From the NCBI GenBank assembly GCA_018907035.1, contig JACCIC010000094.1, positions 2,028,797 through 2,092,796 of the forward strand: 64,000 nucleotides of DNA, given 5' to 3'. How positions within the stretch are numbered: the first letter of the stretch is position 1; every line of letters begins with the position of its first letter. The notes under the pieces are model-generated. The model saw only the letters and a list, made by a program, of their open reading frames with translations, did no database searches and was not told the DNA's origin. Of this stretch, positions 44,326 through 56,924 are shown one piece after another. The translations under genes and the position numbers were made by a program. This DNA is from Sycobia sp. Sy_11. Lineage: Eukaryota; Arthropoda; Insecta; Hymenoptera; Epichrysomallidae.

Positions 44326-45585
44326 TTTTTAAAATATATTTCACTTGATTAATCACTTTCCTTCTCAAAAAAAACGAAATTTAGACGATTTTCTTATCTA
44401 TATATACCAATTATTGAAAATTCATTATATTATTCATTACTATTAGTATCAGTACAGAGTGTACATATTTACTGTCATCAGTTCTTTATTTCAATATTTA
44501 TAACGAATAAATATATTCATATGTCTCTTTATATATCAGTGTTCTATACATTCGGATATGTACAAAGAAGAATCAATTATATTTCACTTATAAGACTTGA
44601 AATATCTTCTTTTCTTCATTAGTGAAAAGATAATATTTTATAAAAAGTTTTTAATTTTTTTGTATTTTCCCAAAACTTAGAAATGATATAAATTTTTTTC
44701 TATAAATGCACAATAGATAAGAAAAGTACTTTTGAACCAATAATATGCAGAATTGCAATAAATATAATTTAATAACGTATAGCCGACTATTTGACATTTC
44801 AAATTCATAAATGTGTCAACGTTTATATGTATACAAATAATTTATAACTAATAGTAGGCAGTGCATAATTAATATTTCAATTATTAATGTACAGAAAAAT
44901 ACAATTATACAAAATACACTCATTTTATTTCTATTTAGATAGTAACAATTTTTTATATTGATGAAATCTTGATATATCGACTTATTGTAAATATGTTTTT
45001 CAAATTAACAGATAAACTGATAAATGTTGAAAATCATTTTTTTTTATATAAGCACATTGTGTAAATGTAGGAGTAATTTATAAGATATCTAATAAAAAAT
45101 TGTATTTTATATAATATTTATTTTAGAGTCTCTACTGATCTTACTGTCAATGCAAAAATGTAGATATAAAATTAACAAAAAATTTTTTGTATAATACGAT
45201 TACGACAAATCTTCATCTTTTTATCTATATGCTTTCTGAAGATCAGATTATCTAAAAACAAAAATTTAATGGAAATACTAATAATTCGATATATCAAATC
45301 AGAAACAATCTTATTTATAGTTTCAAAATTTTAAATTTGTGAAAAATCTTGTAATATATATTTTAAATCTAACAAATATTTTAAACAAATCTCAGTAATG
45401 ATACCACTACGTAGAATTTTTTTAGTAGCTACAAATGAAATAACGATTTCTTTTTGTTAAAATACAGCATATATATTAAAATAGGACCTCGTATTAATGA
45501 AGATTTCGAAACAGTTTGTATCAATTATGACTCGGATGAAATTGAAATTGGTTTCAAAAACATTCTTAAAAAATACATATACATG
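44326..45585. other. AT-rich intergenic DNA
   Basis: Upstream flank of the protease homologue. No coding or repeat array was recognised. Confidence 0.55.
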
Positions 45586-46888
45586 TTACGGCTATGAAGT
45601 AATTAATAAGACTGGCGCTGTTACAGAAGAAGTGCGCATGTATCAAAGGTTAACGATTGTCAGATGCTTAGCCTGAAGCTTATTTTTTTTCTAATGCGAT
45701 GCATACTTTTTCAAATGCGATGCCTACAGCGTTTGTACACAAATGAGTCTAGCCCTGGCCTTCGTTTCTATAGGTCTTGCTGTTTTTGGTTTGTCCGAAA
45801 AATGACCGATGTAACAATAGAATAATGGATTATTCTGAAATTTCGGATGAAATCTGGAAAAACTAAAACTGAAAGTTGTAATTTATTAAAACAAGTATAT
45901 GACATTGAATGGTTGAAGCGGTTCCAAGATGGCCGAGAAGAAGTTGAAGATGATTCATGCTCGAGTCATCCTTCCATATAAAAAACGGATGAAAATATCG
46001 AAAAATTAGGTACTCTTGTTTGATATGACCCTTGATTAAATATTCGCGCAATTGCTAAATTTACAGAAATGGACAAATAATATGTACGGCAAATTTTATA
46101 CAAAAATTTTAATCTTATGAATAGTGTATACAAAGGTGTCTAATTCTTGCAATTGAAAAAGGAGAAGCTCGCATAAATATTTTTATTGACATTTTGAATG
46201 CGATCGAAATTGATTCCAACTTTATTACAAAGGGGAATAACATACGACGAATCTTGATTCTTAATTCATACCAATTCATGCACTGGACGAGTTCAACTTC
46301 GCCAACAGTAATAGAAAACGAGAATGAGCTGATTAAATTTCCAAGCAAAGATTATTGTTTTTTTTTCAATATTCATTGAATTTTATACTTTCACTGGATT
46401 CAGTAAAGTCAAACTAGTAAACAATATTACTATCTTCAGATTCTTACTAAATTCTGCGAAAGAATAAGAAAAAAATCGATCCGAATTGTGGAAGGAGAAG
46501 TCATGGCTTCTTCATCAAGCCAATGTACCGGCTCATTCTACACTGTCTGTCAAGAAGTTTCTAGCCAAGAACAACATCCTAATGTTAGACCACCCAGCTT
46601 ATTTACTGAATCTTACACCATGTGATTTTTATCTCTTTTCTTAGGAGAAATCTGCATTAAAAGGAACAAGATTTAAATCTGCTGAAGTTGTTAAAGTAAA
46701 AGCAGTGCACGCTCTAAAGAAACTGACAACACTTCTAGCACTGTTTGGAACAATGGAAGATTCGCATGAAGCGATGTAGGAGAAAGGAAGGGTAATCAAT
46801 AATTCAAGGTCAAAATAAATAAATATATATAATATCAAAATAAAATGTTGCAGATGACTAGTCTTGTTATTTAATAACCGCACCTCAT
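45586..46888 (+). mobile_element. Full-length but inactivated mariner transposon
   Basis: The left end TTACGGCTATGAAGTAATTA then ATAAGACTGG (from 45,586) is mirrored by the reverse complement of about 46,857-46,888, which reads ATGAGGTGCGGTTATTAA then ATAACAAGACTAG. The 1.3-kb length is that of an intact mariner. The + strand carries mariner transposase blocks in order: WLKRFQDGREEVEDD (about 45,913-45,957), KTDENIEK, YVRQILYKN, FLAKNNIL, DHPAYLLNLTPCDF (the block after the third catalytic Asp, normally PYSPDLAPCDF), and SALKGTRFKSAE. The sequence LEQWKIRMKRC near the C-terminus is also typical. Frameshifts and stops are scattered through it, so it makes no active transposase. Confidence 0.88.
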
Positions 46889-47165
46889 ATACTATGTTTT
46901 GACAAAAAATTCGTTATTTTATTCATCGATAGCGAAATTAGTTGTATCTGATAAGTTGTGAATAGTATTGGCTGAATAAATATCAACCTTATTAGGTAAC
47001 TATTATTTAACTAACTATGTCGTGTCTAAGTGCATACATTTATATAGGGATAATTTTCAAATCGATATCACAAGTTCGATAGCGAATGTTAGACAGTCAA
47101 GTTTTGGCCCTAAAGGCTTCTATTGAAGCAGTTCGTGTGATTGGCTGCCACGCGGAACTGACAGA

Positions 47166-47186
47166 GTCCCTTCAAGTGTGTATATA

Positions 47187-47236
<50 letters not shown>
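47166..47236. repeat. (AT)n microsatellite, interrupted
   Basis: TA dinucleotide run with one GTG interruption near 47,190, about 70 bp in all. Confidence 0.95.
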
Positions 47237-47238
<2 letters not shown>

Positions 47239-48613
47239 CTATAATCTATAATTTCTCTCGGCGGTATGATTTTTCTCGATTGTCGTCGAAGATCGAAAAT
47301 CTTATACATCGAGTATACTGTTCTTCATCCAATGGGATTCTGCATAACGGTGTATTTCAATCTCATTCAAGTTTAACCTGATGCGAAATTCCTATATCTA
47401 AGGAGTTTAGGGAACAACATTTGAAGGTAGATGGTAAAATTCTACAAGAATATGCTCCTACATCTGATAATGGCTTGATATATGGCGTTCTGTTGACCCA
47501 TTCACAAAAAATAGATGTTCTTTTTAGAATTTAAAGATGTAAGTCAGGAAGTAATCTTCATCGAGGTATGAAGAGACAACCAGTCTGGATGTTTCTTAGA
47601 AAATAGCACATCTGACTGATCATAGACTTTGGCAACGAGATGTACTTTGTTATTTAACGCTGCTATCATGCTTGTTGATATTTTGATTGCAAATATTCAT
47701 ATTGAAAGCTGATTAATTAAGTTTCAATTAATTTTTTTTTTTTCATAGCAATACAAAAATATTTCAGAAATATCAGAGATTTGCGTATGCATTTGAATAG
47801 TGTATATAAAAACACTCGATGTTTGTTAAAAAACAACAGTCGAAACAAGCATTTTTTATTTTTATTCTAACATATAGAATGGTATAAAATAATTATAAAA
47901 TTTTATTGGAGAATTTGACATGCTTTAGTTATTGTATACACATTTTCATCAATAAAATATTTATATTATAAGGAGAATAAAATAATTGGCTGTGCCATAA
48001 GTATATGTTTATCATAAAGTGTATTACCCATATTTTTTGTTTATACTGTAAAGTACTCTTTGTTATTTTTCAAATATAGTTAAAAGCAAAGCAAATTAGT
48101 TATAAAAATTTATGCTGTATTGTAGAAGTTTATAAGATATATTGTTTTATGAGTAAATTTAAGAAGAAAATTTTTTTACAATGAATCGGATGCACATAGA
48201 TATGATAATATTGTGTGCACAAGACATATAATCTTAATTTGATGCAAATGATATTAATAATTAATTATTATTTTTGTGTTAACGTAATTGCATCATTATT
48301 TTACAACATGTGTAATGAAATTGTCTCATCCCGATGGCAAAGCATACTTCCTCAAAACGATCACACGTGACGAGTTAGGCGCAACGTTTAAGAGCTCCTT
48401 AATGATATTGCACTTACTACACACAGGCTACACAGTACAAGAGAACGAGGCGATTACACAGAAAAGTATGCACAGGTATACGTGTAAGTATGTGTACATG
48501 CAGTTAGTTATCGCCATGGTTCACGTCAAACTGAATTGCGAGCAGAGGGTTGAGTTGTTAAGGTGGAGGGTCAAAGTGGCAAACACGTACGTATATAAAC
48601 ATTAGGGAAAGTT

Positions 48614-48616
<3 letters not shown>

Positions 48617-48678
<62 letters not shown>
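48617..48678. repeat. (GA)n microsatellite
   Basis: GA dinucleotide run of about 60 bp on +. Confidence 0.95.
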
Positions 48679-48681
<3 letters not shown>

Positions 48682-49598
48682 CCTCCATGCGCGCCATCTT
48701 ACGGCTTATAATTTTGTATAGATTAATCAAATTCATGTAGTTACCTAACTGTGGTAACATCAGGTAAGATTATATTATGTTATTCAATGCCACATTCCAT
48801 AAAAATTATTATATTAATATATGTATACATATATAATATATGTCTATATGTAAGTGTACATATATCTAATTCAGTAATATCTATACATATTAAAACAGCT
48901 TTTGCTTACCGGGTAACAATTCATTTTTCTTATCCCATATTATCGGTAGAGCAAGAATGATGTATGTATATATATATATATATAATGTATGCATGCTGCA
49001 TGTATGCATGCAAACAGTTTGAAGCAAATTTCCTAAACGGTATGAATAAGGATATTTTGAAAACTTTTTCTTATAATTTTTAGTTACAAAACGGTTTGAT
49101 CTTTATACCATTATATGCATGCATTGAAAACTTTTCAGACATTCAAGATAGATGTAAATAAAGTGCAAGGCTAATTACAATTTTAAATAATTTATAATAT
49201 ATGTATATACATTTTTGAAAACTGTAGTTTTACTCTATCTTATTTTCTGCAATTGAAAATGAATAAAGATCTTGTAAGAATACATATACTTATTGCGGAG
49301 ATAAAATAGAATTTAGAAAACTTGAATGATTCTGGATACATGGATTATGAATATAGTCTTATGAATATATGGCCATACTATCCTTAGAAGATATTACATT
49401 TTTGTTTAAATATAAACGTTAATGTATAGGTAGTCCTTAATTCACAATTCGAGAGATATGACTGCAAATCGATAATGAAATATATATATAAGGTATATTT
49501 GCATGTAAATGTTTACGAAATAAATACTTCAGACTTAATAATTTAACAAAATTGTTTAAAACGATAATATTCACATTGATCATACGTAATTCCAATGA

Positions 49599-49601
<3 letters not shown>

Positions 49602-49652
<51 letters not shown>
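49602..49652. repeat. (AT)n microsatellite
   Basis: TA dinucleotide run of about 50 bp. Confidence 0.95.
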
Positions 49653-49655
<3 letters not shown>

Positions 49656-50141
49656 CCAATTACGATGCATTATAGTCATTCTAAAAATATGATTATTTGA
49701 TTATTTGCGTAGTTTTCATTCTATTAAATATAAAAATCTGGTATAAATAAACTATGTCATATTTAAAACGAAATATTTAAAACCTTATATATATATACAT
49801 TATTTATTTATTTACAATCATATCTTCCTAATTGAGTATTAACGATTACCATTATACATAAACATATATATTTAAATAAAAATTTAAATATGTTCCAAGT
49901 ATAGTATCGTCATGTGTGTGGGGGTATATATATATATATATATATATGTATATGTATATGTATAATACTTATAACTTGCGTATATATGAGTGTCCAATTG
50001 GTGCATTTTTCGCTCTATGCAAAACCGCAATTCTCGCAATTTTCGCTTATTAATTTTTTTATATGTTCGAGGTTCTATTCTTCATAGTTCGAGTTGACCA
50101 ATGTTAGTTTCTGAGTATATAGAGATCCATAGTTGGGCGTT

Positions 50142-51170
50142 TTATGTACACTTAAATAAATCGGTATATCTATCGTCACAACTTCTGTTCCCAACATTGA
50201 GGCAAACATCTTCCTTTATGAATTTCTCAAAAGCTATCGATAGGGCCTTTACGCTGGCGATAATTAAGTAAAGTATTAACATTATTTCGGTAATGTTTTT
50301 TATCGACCCTAATTTTTCGTTCGTTTCGTCGTCTGTCAAAGTTGCATCGGCATATCCCATTTCTATTATTATGCAGGAGTACGGGGTATTGAACGTACAA
50401 TGTTTCCGTTCTTAGTCACGTCGATCGTAATGCCTTCGCCGACAATAGTCGCCTGAAGTTCAGCTTGTCGGTCCGTAGAAACTGTTTGAAAATACAGGTT
50501 CTCTCATGATCCTTATACGGTCGTCTAATTTACTTTCGCTCTTGTTCGAATTTTCATCGTCGTTATCTTTGGAATTTTCGGCAATAGCAGTGATTGGATT
50601 ATTACAATTGTTATCTTATCGAGTGGGCACTCGAGCCGATCCAAAAGTCGACGTGCCCTCGTGATCGAATTGGACAATTTCAGGGATTAATTTCGCTTCT
50701 TCGGGTTGGACAAACACTTGGCTTTGAAAATTATTCTCGCGAGTCGTCACCTCCGTGTTTATTCAATAGCTGCTTTTTTATAGATACAGACACCCGTGAA
50801 TTCTCGACGCATAATTTTTAATTCGTTTAAGATATTTTCTAGAGCGTAATTGGGCATATAGAATTGCTGATACGTTTCATGGAATGACTCGTTATTTTTC
50901 TTTGTTATATTAACGAGACTCGCCGAGACGATCTTTTCGCCTATGGTAATATTTTCACGTACTCGTCCGTTACTTCATCGTTTGGGGGACAAGACTTTTT
51001 GCGCGATGTATGCAATAAGTAGCATTTCTCTGACTTTGGCCGAAGATATGAAAGAAGAAAGTTGGATATTGAAAGCCGTCGCAATCGCTTTTGCGTGGAG
51101 CACGTCGCGCAAATGGCATACCGTAAACGACGAGACTGCCTTGTACGTATATGATTATAAACAAGTGTAA
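50142..51170 (-). pseudogene. Unidentified degraded intronless coding remnant
   Basis: On the minus strand, consecutive protein-like segments occur in shifting frames. One runs from about 51,160 to 50,775, interrupted by one TGA. A second frame runs to about 50,474 with a TAA inside it; it includes a FVQPEEAKLIPEIVQFDHEG segment. A short third frame (GEGITIDVTKNGNIVRSIP) follows, then an ATG-started segment at 50,360-50,142. That last segment starts MGYADATLTDDETNEK and has a hydrophobic helix-like stretch (IMLILYLIIASV). Base composition is less AT-rich than the flanks and no introns are needed. I do not recognise the family. A decayed transposon-encoded or endogenous-virus gene set, or a retrocopy, would all fit. 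Confidence 0.4.
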
Positions 51171-52254
51171 TTTTTATATACAACTGAAAATAAATCACAT
51201 ACTTATAATCCGTTTTTAACCTTTTCCTTTCACATTAATAAATAATGTAAAGTAACGCAAATTATTCACAATTATACATAGGAGAGTCTAGTTTTCAATT
51301 AAATCTTAGAGAAATCCAGATTTTATTGAACGTATTTTATGATTGACTCGTTAAAAAAAATCACAAACTTCCTTTAAATATACAATAGCGCTTCCTTTTA
51401 CGTAGGCGTGCGATGGATTCTTAGGAACACTATAGGCAGTGAGAGTAAATAAACTCTTGCCAGTAATTTTTCATACAACGAAGAATCCAATTTCTTTTTC
51501 TTTATTCACGTAAATATATCTTAGGTGGAATATGATTGCTTAGCATTGGAATGAAATAATCGTTTAATAATTAATTAAAAGGTGAACGGTTACCGACCTG
51601 AGGTAGGGTAACTCTGACAGGCTTGTGAAAAAATATTAAGATTCGAGCAATGTTTTCAATGGCAACGTAAGTTGTGTTGTGTATTTTTTTTAATATATCG
51701 TTATTATTTAATGAAAGTCACGGACATAACGCTAAAAAATGATGATCGAATGACTGGATCGTTTATAATAGTTATTTAAAAAAATTTTGTTAACATAATT
51801 CTCGCATTTTCACATCCAACTAAACTATTCGATCAAAAGCTTTTTTTTAACGGGGATTACTATTTCTAAAATTTCACCGTTAAAATTTCTTAAAAGTTAT
51901 CACTTTATGATATACGTAGATTTGAATTTATTTATATATTTTTCCAAATTCCATTAATTTAATAAATCAGTAATAGAAATTTTTCTTCTTTCAATGGTAC
52001 TTCGAAAAATTCTAAAATTTTTCATTAATTCTAAGATTCTAAAATCTTTATTAAACTAGTTGAAATAACGATTTTCTTTATTAATACCAATCGAAAAATT
52101 AAAACACAACATGTGTACAAGAAGCATACCTGTAAATCGCCCGACGAACTGAGCGCGCACTCTGTGGTCGCGAAGCGCACGCGTGCAATAGACAGTACGA
52201 GAAACGAGGCGACGACCCAAAGAGTGGACGAGAAAGCGATGGTCTGATACATAG

Positions 52255-52257
<3 letters not shown>

Positions 52258-52302
<45 letters not shown>
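52258..52302. repeat. (GA)n microsatellite
   Basis: GA dinucleotide run of about 44 bp on +. Confidence 0.95.
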
Positions 52303-52306
<4 letters not shown>

Positions 52307-52676
52307 ATAGAAGGAGAGCAAACCGATGACGGTGAATCTATTGATTTTGGAGGAGAGGGAAGAGAGACAGCGGAGTCGAGGGTTGAGAGGCACGCCTGGG
52401 TCCAGTGGGTCGAGGGCTGACGGGTATATATATATACAGTGTCTATACAGTGCCGCTTTGACCAATTTATATAGCAGCCTCGTTCGATTCGTCCGATCTG
52501 CCTCCTAATTCGCCATACGGCTTTACTCTTGCGGCTGTTCGCTTTTGGGCTTTACGTCAGCGCCTGCCGCGTCTGTTGTTATAGCCAGGAACGGACGGTG
52601 AGAGGGGGGCGCTTGACTTCACCCTCATAAACAAAATTCAACATTTGTAGATGCTTTTTTTCTCAATGTATGTATG

Positions 52677-52679
<3 letters not shown>

Positions 52680-52732
<53 letters not shown>
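52680..52732. repeat. (AT)n microsatellite
   Basis: TA dinucleotide run of about 52 bp. Confidence 0.95.
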
Positions 52733-52733
<1 letters not shown>

Positions 52734-53137
52734 CATTTTGACGCGCTCGAAGAGAACCAGGCATATACTAGTATACTAGTACTCATATACATATACTACT
52801 ATATAAGTACTCCTGAGCATTCCCTAGAAAATAAAAGAAAAAACAAAAAAAAAAAAAAGAAATCAACGCTTATTTGCAACGTTGTTGCAATCTAAAACTA
52901 TACGTTATAACGCTGTTCGGATTTTCACCCCGGAGGAACAAGCGCAATTTATAATTTTCGGCAACTAATGCGTACCAGATTGTTTGCGCGAAAGTCTCGG
53001 AAAGTTCGTCAGTTTTTCATCGATGAACTGTGGAAATGGAGCAGTGCTATACTGTTCGTTGCGAACATTTACTTGCATATTACACTGAGCCGCGAATCAT
53101 GCATGGTGCTAGTCTTTGTTAATCTATAATATGATAC

Positions 53138-53138
<1 letters not shown>

Positions 53139-53182
<44 letters not shown>
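53139..53182. repeat. (AT)n microsatellite
   Basis: TA dinucleotide run of about 44 bp. Confidence 0.95.
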
Positions 53183-53186
<4 letters not shown>

Positions 53187-53929
53187 GATACACATATCTT
53201 ATTCTTATATTAGCTTCGTTTCAACTAACTGGGTACTTTAAGCAATAAGAACGATGGAGTGTGGCTCCAAATGAAAAATTAAAATATGTCTATTATCCTT
53301 TTTTCATCTAATGCTTCTAACTTTCCCAATTATCACAATGCATTCAATATATTAAACTATTTCAAATTTTTACGACTCAAAAATTAAAATATCGAGAATC
53401 CAGTAGTACAACTCAATAGTTTGTCATCCGAATAGATAATGCATACATATAATCGTATACAGTGGGGAAATGGAAATAGTACTACTATAGTACTCTTATA
53501 CCGAAAAAAATATTTTTCGATATCAGGCAAGTGTTTATTTTTTTTTACGAAGCAAATCAATTTCTCAAATTAAGATAATATTAGTTTGACTTATGTAAAC
53601 TCTTCTTGCATGAAGTAAATACTTAATCCTTCATTTAAGAATTAAAATTGAGATACTGTCTCAATTTAGAAAAATAATTTACTTGATACAAAGCAAGAAA
53701 ATAGTTACTTGATAACAGACATTGGTTAGTATGGTACGTTAATAGATTGATATAATTAAAAAATACGTACCGGAAATAAAATACAAGAATCTTTAATTCC
53801 CTTTAACGCTTTTTTTATTATTAATTATCGCAATGATAATAACGAAATTCGATACTTTACATGAGTCAATGAATTTAGCCTACTCTATACTAATAGACGT
53901 ATAACTGATTTATAAAACAAAGTGCGTCC

Positions 53930-54128
53930 AAAAGACTCGCAGATTTGAATAGGAACGGAAGCGAGAGCTGTATAGAACACGAGGGAGGCGAGAAAAAAAA
54001 ACAGCTCATCTCTCCACACTGCCGGGTCGGTGGTTGGGGGAGGGGCGAAGAAAAACGAGAATCCGAGTGAGAGAACATAATTGCTCTCATAAATTTCGCA
54101 ACTTACTCGGCATTTATCGAGTTACAAA

Positions 54129-54180
<52 letters not shown>

Positions 54181-54540
54181 CGAGGGCCGTCACCGGTGTC
54201 CAGTTTGAGCGCCACCCTTCGCGCGAGGAATACAAAAGAGGCCGCGAACGAAAACGAAAAAGGAAAAAAAGGAGAATAAACGCGCTTGCTGCGGTGCTGG
54301 TCGCCGGAGCCCCTTGAGTGCGTTAAATCCTCGGGCCGGGGAGAGAGAGAGAGGGGGGGGGAGACTCTCTGTAACCTACGTGAGTCGAGAACCTGATTTC
54401 TCAAACGTCAGCCGGGGCGCGATGAGAAATTCGATGTTATTTCTTTATTTTTTTTTGTACGACGCGCCTGTCGTGATCGATGACTTGGATTCTTCCTTGT
54501 ATTTTTTTCTTTCTATTTTTTTTTTTTTTTAGATATTCGG
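53930..54540. promoter_or_regulatory. GC-rich, GA-repeat-containing island, possible promoter
   Basis: An island of elevated GC/CpG with a (GA)n run at 54,132-54,176, a GGGGAGAGAGAGAGAGG patch near 54,340, and a GTGAGTCGAG donor-like site at about 54,380. No coding exon could be linked to it. If it is a promoter, its gene lies outside the window or has non-coding 5' exons. Confidence 0.3.
54132..54176. repeat. (GA)n microsatellite
   Basis: GA dinucleotide run of about 44 bp on +. Confidence 0.95.
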
Positions 54541-56030
54541 CGCTGGTCCGCTTTCATTGATGCGCTCCGAGTCAGTGTTAACATATATATGTAGGTGCGT
54601 TGCCAAATTTTGAGATTCGGTTTAATGACGAAAACAAAGTACAAAAAAACAATACAAATAACGGCGTTGTTCCAAAAATACCAAAGAAATCGTAATTATT
54701 GCTAAACATTTGTATATTTTACAAATATCACGGATCAGATTGTATATTCATAACGATTTTGCAACAATGTCAAAGATTCTTGGTCGAGGCAGAGAAATAT
54801 ATATTGAAAGATTTTAAAGTGCGATTTTACTTACGTGTAAATTAATGTCATATACGTAAGTACGAGGGCACGAAAACAAGTCTTTTCTCAAAATCCAATT
54901 GAGATTTCGTTTTCTTTCCAATGAGAGACCATAGCTTTCAAGTGTCCTACTGCGTATGCCTAAATTCTTTCCTGCATACATTATAAATATAGGATTTTGA
55001 ACAATCAGGACGGGGACTGGCCAGCGAGATCGTAAAATTTAAATAGTACTATCAGAACGACAGTATACGAAGTTTCGCCGGAAATTTATAAATTCTTATT
55101 TGATCAGTTTATACTACGATCTTAATAAAATTATTTTAAGCATGAGTGCATAGCTAACTATTAAAATTAGAAGATTGAGTTTATTTATAAGAACTAATAA
55201 TAATAATAATATTTTTTTAATAATCATAATAATAATAAGCATAATATAAATAACAACCATAACAACAACAACAATAACAGCAAGAACAGCAATAACTACA
55301 ACAACAACATTACATAATTTTGACGAACATGTGTGGTTTTAGAATATAATAGGTTACATAATAATAGATTTATAAAATATACCAGGAGCTTACGTTTCAC
55401 TATGAATAAAATACGCAAAAAGTAGAACATGCAATATTATTAAATAATTTGAATTATTGTTTGTGGAAAAAATTATAGAATTGAAACAAAATGGTCGAGA
55501 TGTATATTATATATTATAGAAAGATCTAAACTTTAAGCGAAGTTTTCTCTTTGGCTATAAGTTAATTCTAGCAAAATTTTACGAAAGTGGAAAACTATGA
55601 TTTTCAGAAATGAACTATAATTATTAATATTTCATTGTGTTTGGCTTTTTCTTGCGTATTTTTACAGACGACCCTTTAAATTGCCAGGCTGGTTTTTCTA
55701 CGAGGTCAGACAATTAAGTAATGCGACCGATTATAGTTCTTGGCCTGTGGTAACAATGCGAATCTGTAACTCCGCTACCGTAATAGTAGATCCCTACTCC
55801 CTAGATTGAGACATTGACGACCCTGGTACGTTCATTTCTTCACCACCTGTTTCGTACTTTGTAACTACGCGCGAGTAGTGCATGTCACGAAAATCGAACA
55901 GAGAAATTTAGAGCAATGATGCACGGTAAATGTTCAACACAAGGACTGGGAGGGAGAAATTTCACAAAATAAATTATAGAGAAAAATGACAAAAATATAT
56001 AAACTTTAATAATTAACAATTTATAATTAA
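54541..56030. other. Intergenic DNA, partly trinucleotide-repeat-like
   Basis: Imperfect AAT/AAC trinucleotide-rich tract at about 55,190-55,312. A GAGGTCAGACAATTAAGTAATGCGACC segment near 55,701 resembles the terminal repeat of mariner elements, but no partner end was found. Confidence 0.4.
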
Positions 56031-56099
56031 TATGTACAGATATAAATATTAATCATACTCGCCTCGAAAGACGATCGAAAAAAAGAGCACAACGTTCGA

Positions 56100-56640
56100 G
56101 TATGAGAATCACAATGAATCGCTCGCTCTTAATGAGTCCCTTATATAACGTTGTGCCGTCGCCCCACCACCATCCAGACTTCCGCGGTCCTTTTTTTACA
56201 AACCGATAAGCTGCTCCGGCTTGTAACCTTACACCTTGCAACAGCGCTCAGAAAAATATGACCATGCCGGCCACGGCTAACAAACTCCGTAGTTGTCTCA
56301 CCGTGCTCGTCCACCCCCGTTGGAATCTTCGGGATTCCTTTAATGGGGCAGTCCGATTTCGGAAAAAATCCGAAGCTCGGAGAGGTCTCCAGGCCATGGG
56401 CAAGCCCATGCACTGCCAAGCTAGCGTTGAAGGTCAAATTTTCCTCCCTCTCTCTCTCTCTCTCTCTCTCTTTTCCATTGTCTCTTTACAAATGTTTTCG
56501 TGTCATTCTATATAATGAATTATGTTCCTGCATTTGCACAGCTCTGGGCTGCGGAATGAGGAATACCTTCAGAGCAAAACCCTATGGGAAAAATCTCTGG
56601 AGGAGAAAACTCATTCCAGGAACAGAATTCATCATATGAT
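56100..56640 (-). other. GC-richer segment with a TATA box, possibly an LTR or promoter
   Basis: On the minus strand TATATAAGG lies at 56,147-56,139 in a block that is clearly less AT-rich than its surroundings. Upstream of it runs a 98-codon open frame (56,437-56,141) without any recognised motif. A (CT)n run lies at 56,444-56,471. A solo LTR or an ordinary promoter would both explain it; no matching second LTR is visible in the window. Confidence 0.25.
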
Positions 56641-56728
56641 TCTTATTAATAACTAGCATCCCCCGTCTCGGCTTCGCCCGAGATAATAATTTAACCGATT
56701 TCATAAGCAATTCAATAATATCTAAGTA

Positions 56729-56736
<8 letters not shown>

Positions 56737-56771
<35 letters not shown>
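56737..56771. repeat. (AT)n microsatellite
   Basis: TA dinucleotide run of about 35 bp. Confidence 0.95.
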
Positions 56772-56778
<7 letters not shown>

Positions 56779-56924
56779 AATCTATATTACTATAAATAAT
56801 TGACCGTAATTTATCTATCGTCGCTTCTGTATATACAGTATGTATATACAGAATTTACAACCGTATTTAATACACACATATATGCATATTACGTACGGCT
56901 TCTATGAGGAAAATTGTACTTTCG

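Larger units (their letters stand above)
46889..50130. other. Intergenic DNA rich in microsatellites
   Basis: Contains (AT)n at 47,166-47,236 and 49,602-49,652, (GA)n at 48,617-48,678 and a 105-codon + frame at 48,288-48,605 (no ATG at its first codon, no known motif) of doubtful coding status. Confidence 0.45.
51171..53888. other. Intergenic DNA with microsatellites
   Basis: Holds (GA)n at 52,258-52,302, (AT)n at 52,680-52,732 and 53,139-53,182, and a GC-richer patch at about 52,330-52,620 that could be a promoter but has no assigned gene. Confidence 0.45.

Noticed and set aside
54034..54404. Frames with RERERE or SLSLSL runs
   Set aside because: They only translate the (GA)n microsatellite.
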